Source: Christiangramia salexigens (GTDB lineage: Bacteria > Bacteroidota > Bacteroidia > Flavobacteriales > Flavobacteriaceae). From it: a stretch of DNA of 64,000 nucleotides. The notes beneath the pieces were generated by a model, which was given only the letters and a program-made list of their open reading frames with translations, had not been told where the DNA came from and ran no database searches. The translations under genes were made by a program, and so were the position numbers. Positions 59,502-64,000 of this stretch are shown here, piece after piece; position 1 is the first letter of the stretch, and every line of letters starts with the position of its first letter. The DNA is taken from contig NZ_CP018153.1 of NCBI RefSeq assembly GCF_001889005.1, positions 452,001 through 516,000 on the forward strand, in the 5' to 3' direction.

Positions 59502-61172
59502 TTAGTTTTTATTATTTAAGTTTTCATCCCTGAATACGATCACATAGCTCAAAAAGATTCCCCCTGCAGCTGCAAGTAGAAAGAACATGATCGCAAGCCC
59601 GGGATAACCGAAAATGGTAAAGTCGGAAGGGACTTGCATTAGCATTGAAGCGCCAATGATCATTGAGGCGATAATAAGTCCAAGGGTAATTCTGTTCGCT
59701 ACTTTTTGGAATCCATCGGTAACCCTTTTTTCATCTATGGCGTCTATTTTTATTTTGAACTCATCATTAGCCAGCTTCTCAGATATACGGTTCATCCGCT
59801 CCGGCATGTGTTCAACCAAGTTTTTCGATTCTATCAGCATGCTAAAGAAGTTCTCGGGTTTGAGCTCATTCAGCATTTTCTTGCGCATAATCTCGGTAAC
59901 GTTCCTTTTTATGGCATCCCTGAGGTTAAATTCCGGGTCGAGCATCGCTACTATCTGGTCCAGATTTAGCAATATTTTTCCGAGGATATTAATTTCTACC
60001 GGAAGTTTGATATGGGTAGTTAATGCAAGCCGGTTTAGCTGAATAAGAATTTTTCCCGTTTGAAGATCCTTCGCCAGGCTATTCTCGCTTTCCATAATGA
60101 CATCACTTACGGTTTTTGCGAACTCCCGTTTTTGAGAGTCTTCAGAAGTTTGGCTCATTTTCAGTAAAATATGAGCAGTTCGCTGTCCGTTGCTATTGCT
60201 TAAAGCCAGCAATAATTCTATAAGATTCTCCTGAAGCTGGGGAGTAAATCTCGCAACCATTCCAAGATCTATCAGCGCTATCTTATTATCCTGAGTAAAT
60301 TTAATATTCCCTGGATGTGGATCTGCATGGGCAAAACCATCATTGATGATCTGTTGTAGATAAGCTTCCACCAATTCCTCCACGAGTTCAGAAAAATCAT
60401 TTTCCAGTTGTCTAAGAGGAGAAAGAGAAGTGATCTTTTTTCCCGAAACAAATTCCATGGTAAGAACTCTTGTAGAGCTATAATCCATAACCGGAGCAGG
60501 AATGATTAGATGCTCATAGTCTTTAAGGTTACGTTTAAGACTTATTAAGTTCTGAGCTTCTTTCTTATAATCCAGTTCATTGATCAAGATCCTTCTTAAT
60601 TCGGCAAAGACTTCATCCAGAGCATAAGTTTTAGCTTTTTCAAGGTGATTTACAGCAAGATTGGTCATCTCCTGTAAGGTATCCATATCCTCAATAAACT
60701 TTTTTTGAATACCCGGTCTCTGAACCTTAACCGCTACCGGCTTTCCGGACAGAAGTTCTGCACGATGAACCTGCCCAATAGATGCACTGGCAATTGGTTT
60801 TTCATCGAACAAATTAAATGCTTTGGATATTTTGGTTCCAAGCTCTTTTTCAATGATCTCCTTCACTTCTTCAAAAGGTACGGGAGAAACATTATCCTGT
60901 AGGTTAGCTAAAGCCTTTAGGTATTCATCTGGTAATAGATCCGGTCGTGTAGAGAGCAACTGACCAAGCTTGATGTAAGTTGGTCCCATCTGTTTGAGGT
61001 CTTCCACGAGCTCCTCTGGGGTTTGCTCAAATTTATGCTCCTCATCGTCTTCGGGTAGCCCTTCATTTATAGCGATACTACTGGTTTGGCGAAAAAGATC
61101 GCTGTTCCAGTATTTTAGCATAAAGCTTATAAATTTATAATATCGCTTAAACTTCTCCGGTGTATTACTCAT
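59502..61172 (-). CDS. ABC1/UbiB/AarF-family atypical kinase-like protein
   Basis: The product (556 aa) has the ADCK/UbiB signature. The KxGQ motif is in TYIKLGQLLSTRPDLLP, SIGQVHRAEL replaces the usual glycine-rich loop, the ATP-lysine is in VAVKVQRPG, HADPHPGNI the catalytic loop and ALIDLGMVARFT the metal motif. Two C-terminal transmembrane helices (LGLIIASMIIGASMLM and IMFFLLAAAGGIFLSYVIVF) anchor it in the membrane. UbiB proteins support quinone biosynthesis or lipid handling in a way not fully known. Flavobacteria make menaquinone, so the ubiquinone label should be read with care. Confidence 0.93.
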   Translation of the reverse strand: MSNTPEKFKRYYKFISFMLKYWNSDLFRQTSSIAINEGLPEDDEEHKFEQTPEELVEDLKQMGPTYIKLGQLLSTRPDLLPDEYLKALANLQDNVSPVPFEEVKEIIEKELGTKISKAFNLFDEKPIASASIGQVHRAELLSGKPVAVKVQRPGIQKKFIEDMDTLQEMTNLAVNHLEKAKTYALDEVFAELRRILINELDYKKEAQNLISLKRNLKDYEHLIIPAPVMDYSSTRVLTMEFVSGKKITSLSPLRQLENDFSELVEELVEAYLQQIINDGFAHADPHPGNIKFTQDNKIALIDLGMVARFTPQLQENLIELLLALSNSNGQRTAHILLKMSQTSEDSQKREFAKTVSDVIMESENSLAKDLQTGKILIQLNRLALTTHIKLPVEINILGKILLNLDQIVAMLDPEFNLRDAIKRNVTEIMRKKMLNELKPENFFSMLIESKNLVEHMPERMNRISEKLANDEFKIKIDAIDEKRVTDGFQKVANRITLGLIIASMIIGASMLMQVPSDFTIFGYPGLAIMFFLLAAAGGIFLSYVIVFRDENLNNKN

Positions 61173-61220
61173 TTAGTTCTGGTAATGGTTAGGTTTCTAA
61201 ATTTAAAAAATAAACCTGTA

Positions 61221-63224
61221 TCAGAAAGAAAGCAACTTGTTTAAATGATTAATATTATTTGGATGTCCAAACAGATATAATAAGTCGCCCTGAACGATCT
61301 GGGTATCTGGAGAGATCTCGGTTAGGTATCTTCTGTCTCTTTGGATTGCCAGGACGGTAACCCTGTAATTTTTTCCTATTCCGGAATCTTCAATGCTTTT
61401 ACCCACGATCTTTCGATTATCCCTTTGAACTTTCATCGTTACTATCTCGCGATTAGGGATATTTAAATGCTGTAGGGCAGGCGAGTGTGGTTTCTTCTTT
61501 AAGGAAGTTAACATCTCATAATCTGAGGAACGTATCTGATTTGTAAACTCCTGAATTTCATCGAAAGGAACAAGGTATTTCTTTAATACTCTGGTAAATA
61601 TCTCAATAGAGGTTTCGAACTCTTCCGGAATCACTTCATCTGCTCCCAGTTTTAGCACTTCTTCGATTTCCCGAACATAACGTGTTCTTACGATCACCGT
61701 TGCAGTTTGAGTAAATTGGCGAATCGATGTTAGAATTTTTTTGGTCGCTCCGGGATCAGAGATCGCTATCACTATAACCCTGGCTTCCTGGATATGGGCA
61801 TGTTTTAAAATTGTTGAATTTGTGGCGTCCCCAAAAATAATTGGTTCCTTATTGGATTTTGCCTTTTGGAAAGTTTCAGGATTGGTATCCAGAACCACGT
61901 ATGGAATCTCGGCTTTTCTTGCGGCCTTGGAAATATTTTCACCATTTATTCCGTAGCCTATAATGACCAGATGATCATGCAAATTCTCTTCAGAAAATTC
62001 TTCTTCTGCTTTCGTGCTTTTCTTGATATTCTCCAGTCTTTTTCTGACTGCCGATGGGATAGGAGCCTTTAGGAGAGAATATGTGATCTTTGGAGCAGAA
62101 GAAATTAGGAAAGGTGTTATTCCCATAGTAATGATTGAAATCGCCAGGAAGTACTGGTATATATTTTCAGGGATCAGCCCGTTATCTTTTCCAACTCCCG
62201 AAAGCAATAGTGAGAATTCACCCACCTGAAAGAGGCTAAATACTGCAAGAAATAAAGTCCTTGTTGGATATCTTAGTATATAAACTGTGATGCCTACCAC
62301 TAGCATCTTTAACAGTACTACAGCAAGCACTAATAACATTATGATTACTATATTGTTGAAAAAGAAACTAAGATTTAACAGAGAACCAACAGAGATAAAA
62401 AAGAAACTGATAAAGATTTCTCTAAAAGGGAGCACATTAGCGGTGGCCTGATGGCTGTAATCGGACTCTGAAATGATCAGACCGGCAAAGAAAGCTCCAA
62501 GTGCTAGGGATAATCCCACCGTGGAAGTTAGCCATGCTACTCCAAAGCAAAATACCACTACGGTTAATATAAATAACTCCTGATTTTTAGTTTTTACTAC
62601 CCAGCCAAATATTTTTGGTGCTACATATTGCGCCAGTATATATACGATTACAAGCACTAAGAGGATCTTGAGTACCATGATAACAATTGTGGATAAAATA
62701 TTTGGTGTTTCTCCCGCGAGTAAAGGAGTAAACAGCATCATGGGCACTACGATGATATCCTGAAATATTAAGATCCCAAGTCCAATACGGCCGTGTGGAG
62801 AGGTAATTTCCCCTCTTTCCTGAAGTAACTTTAATACTATGGCAGTACTACTTAAACTGAAAAGAAAGCCTAAAAATATAGAAGTATTAAGAGGAAGCCC
62901 TACGAAGGTTGAGATCGCGGCGGTAATTAAAATTGTTCCCCCAACCTGTAATCCTCCTCCTAAAAAGATGATCCTTTTAATGGAGGCCAGGCCTTTAAGT
63001 GATAGTTCTATACCAATCACAAAGAGCAGAAAAATAATTCCTATTTCCGAAAGGAGTTCTACCTCGTGTTGCGAACTTATCAGGTTAAATGCATGAGGTC
63101 CGGCAATTATACCGGCAAGAAGGAACCCAAGAATTGCAGGAAGTTTTAGCTTTTGAAAGGCCAGAATTATCACAATAGATAAGCCTAAAATGATAACAAT
63201 ATCCTGAAGCATTGGGATTTCCAT
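61221..63224 (-). CDS. CPA2-family cation:proton antiporter with RCK domains (KefB/RosB-like)
   Basis: The product (667 aa) has about twelve transmembrane helices in residues 1-390 (LPAILGFLLAGIIAGPHAF, LFSLSSTAIVLKLLQERGE, LALGAFFAGLIISES). A TrkA-N/RCK-N domain starts near 418 (LVIIGYGINGENISKAA) and binds NAD(H) or nucleotides, and a TrkA-C domain ends the protein. Such transporters exchange K+ or Na+ for protons and respond to redox or nucleotide signals. The start at 63224 gives MEIPMLQDIVI; the methionine at codon 5 is an alternative. A near match to a -7 box (TATATTTA, minus strand) lies shortly upstream. Confidence 0.92.
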   Translation of the reverse strand: MEIPMLQDIVIILGLSIVIILAFQKLKLPAILGFLLAGIIAGPHAFNLISSQHEVELLSEIGIIFLLFVIGIELSLKGLASIKRIIFLGGGLQVGGTILITAAISTFVGLPLNTSIFLGFLFSLSSTAIVLKLLQERGEITSPHGRIGLGILIFQDIIVVPMMLFTPLLAGETPNILSTIVIMVLKILLVLVIVYILAQYVAPKIFGWVVKTKNQELFILTVVVFCFGVAWLTSTVGLSLALGAFFAGLIISESDYSHQATANVLPFREIFISFFFISVGSLLNLSFFFNNIVIIMLLVLAVVLLKMLVVGITVYILRYPTRTLFLAVFSLFQVGEFSLLLSGVGKDNGLIPENIYQYFLAISIITMGITPFLISSAPKITYSLLKAPIPSAVRKRLENIKKSTKAEEEFSEENLHDHLVIIGYGINGENISKAARKAEIPYVVLDTNPETFQKAKSNKEPIIFGDATNSTILKHAHIQEARVIVIAISDPGATKKILTSIRQFTQTATVIVRTRYVREIEEVLKLGADEVIPEEFETSIEIFTRVLKKYLVPFDEIQEFTNQIRSSDYEMLTSLKKKPHSPALQHLNIPNREIVTMKVQRDNRKIVGKSIEDSGIGKNYRVTVLAIQRDRRYLTEISPDTQIVQGDLLYLFGHPNNINHLNKLLSF

Positions 63225-63290
63225 AAGCGGTTGGTTTTAGTTGAGTTTAAATATAATAAGTAAAGTGGTTTTTGGTCGATAATCAGCAAA

Positions 63291-63318
63291 AAAAAGGCAG
63301 GTTTTTACCTGCCTTTTT
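63291..63318 (-). terminator. Strong hairpin terminator after the M61 peptidase gene
   Basis: AAAAAGGCAGGT (63291-63302) and ACCTGCCTTTTT (63307-63318) pair perfectly over 12 bases around a TTTT loop. The A- and T-tracts make it symmetric, so it could work in both directions. It lies just downstream of the minus-strand gene ending at 63338 and upstream of the antiporter. Confidence 0.85.
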
Positions 63319-63337
63319 GAATTATTTATGCTGTCTT

Positions 63338-64000
63338 CTAATTCTTGAGCCAGGCATTTCTAAGGGCCACCTGAGCAGCTGGTGCATCTTCAATTTCAAC
63401 AAGTTTCTTATTAGTGTCCATGGGGGTGGTAATTTTTCCATTTAACTCAAGCTTTTCTCCGTTTCTCATAACTATCATTGAAATATCGTCACCCTCTTTC
63501 CATTCTTCTGAAATCTGAATAAGACCATAAACGTTCTGAATATTATATTCTTTTCCGTTTACAGATTTAAGTACATCTCCGCCTTCAATTCCAAACTCTG
63601 TTAGGAAAGAATTCAATTCTACATTTTCCCTGAAAACAATTTCCATAGTTTGCTGATTTGCTCTTATATAAGGTGTCTGTCCTTTTAAGAAAAAGCCCAC
63701 TTCAGTCATTACTTCTCTTTCTTCCAAACCAACTTTTTGAAAGAATTCGTCATAAGGGATAGGGGTGGAACCTGATACATAAGAATCAAAAAACTGCTGA
63801 ATTTCGGGATAGGTAAGTGATACAATATCAGATATTAGATCTGCATCTTCAAAAGGTCTGTCTTTCCCATACTTTTCTCCGAGTTTTTTCATAAGGTCAA
63901 GAATACCGGACTCTCCATTGCTTAACTCCCTTAGCCTTATATCCAGTGCCATTCCAATAAGAGCACCTTTCATATAAACATTATAGTAGCTATCCTTGTA
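63338..64000 (-). CDS. C-terminal part of a probable M61-family peptidase with PDZ domain (cut by window edge)
   Basis: The frame runs off the right edge; 220 residues remain, including YKDSYYNVY before the internal methionine at 63973. The segment YNVYMKGALIGMALDIRLRELSNG and then LMKKLGEKYGKDRPFEDADL resembles the region after the active site in M61 glycyl aminopeptidases. A PDZ-like domain follows (FGIEGGDVLKSVNGKEYNIQNVYGLIQ, then WKEGDDISMIVMRNGEKLEL). The zinc-binding HExxH motif would be outside the window and cannot be seen. A strong terminator follows its stop codon. Confidence 0.75.
   Translation of the reverse strand, partial: YKDSYYNVYMKGALIGMALDIRLRELSNGESGILDLMKKLGEKYGKDRPFEDADLISDIVSLTYPEIQQFFDSYVSGSTPIPYDEFFQKVGLEEREVMTEVGFFLKGQTPYIRANQQTMEIVFRENVELNSFLTEFGIEGGDVLKSVNGKEYNIQNVYGLIQISEEWKEGDDISMIVMRNGEKLELNGKITTPMDTNKKLVEIEDAPAAQVALRNAWLKN

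Noticed and set aside
59614..60042. Plus-strand frame of 142 codons
   Set aside because: It is antisense to the C-terminal half of the ABC1/UbiB-like gene and has no family features; the minus-strand frame carries all kinase motifs.
1..64000. CRISPR arrays, tRNA or rRNA genes, insertion sequences
   Set aside because: I saw no spaced direct repeats, no tRNA-like folds with CCA-type ends, no rRNA sequence and no transposase frame.

Overview
The window looks like chromosome of a marine-type Flavobacteriaceae (Bacteroidota), possibly Gramella/Christiangramia-like. The DNA is AT-rich, ribosome-binding sites are mostly not of Shine-Dalgarno type, and several intergenic gaps carry the Bacteroidota -7 box TAnnTTTG. 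The gene families are typical of the phylum (WbpP/TviC epimerase, Wzi, Wza-like lipoprotein, Wzc-like kinase, PHP-type tyrosine phosphatase, ThrABC). The genus is a guess; phylum and family are better supported.
Layout. 1-1.4 kb: the N-terminus of an MscS-like channel (cut by the window edge), a Dps ferritin, a small conserved protein and a 45-residue membrane protein, all on the minus strand. 1.6-2.6 kb: a LacI-type regulator. 2.7-45.5 kb: one very large capsule/exopolysaccharide locus, almost all on the plus strand, with many gene overlaps of a few bases. 45.6-50.0 kb: a multi-PAS sensor lacking an ATPase domain, its response regulator, and a membrane-anchored endonuclease/exonuclease/phosphatase-fold protein. 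50.4-53.0 kb: a VWA protein and a MoxR-like AAA+ ATPase, closed by a terminator. 53.0-58.0 kb: thrA-thrB-thrC with a probable leader peptide. 58.0-64.0 kb, minus strand: an S10 peptidase, an ABC1/UbiB kinase-like protein, a CPA2 antiporter, a terminator, and the C-terminal end of a probable M61 peptidase.
How the capsule genes fit together. The first sugar is probably di-N-acetylbacillosamine: a PglF-type dehydratase, PglE-type aminotransferase, PglD-type acetyltransferase and PglC-type phosphoglycosyl transferase lie together at 35.8-40.2 kb. WbpP and WbpO homologues should make UDP-GalNAcA and a UDP-glucose dehydrogenase makes UDP-GlcA; an AsnB-type amidotransferase may amidate one of these. 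RfbB, RfbA, a WecE-type transaminase and an N-formyltransferase, without RmlC or RmlD, point to dTDP-Fuc4N-formyl, and a WecF-type (GT56) transferase is present to use it. Wzx, a candidate Wzy, a PglK/MsbA-like ABC exporter, a Wza-like lipoprotein, Wzc, a PHP phosphatase and Wzi cover flipping, polymerisation, export and surface assembly. An MBOAT/SGNH pair, two deacetylases and two paralogous GNAT proteins may decorate the chain.
The most unusual part is 29.9-33.4 kb: a DRE-TIM pyruvate-type aldolase fused to an unknown domain, a NeuA-like cytidylyltransferase, a HAD phosphatase and a GT29-like sialyltransferase, with no NeuB, NeuC or KdsA in the window. I read this as a candidate route to a CMP-activated ulosonic acid made by a class II pyruvate aldolase instead of a PEP-dependent synthase.
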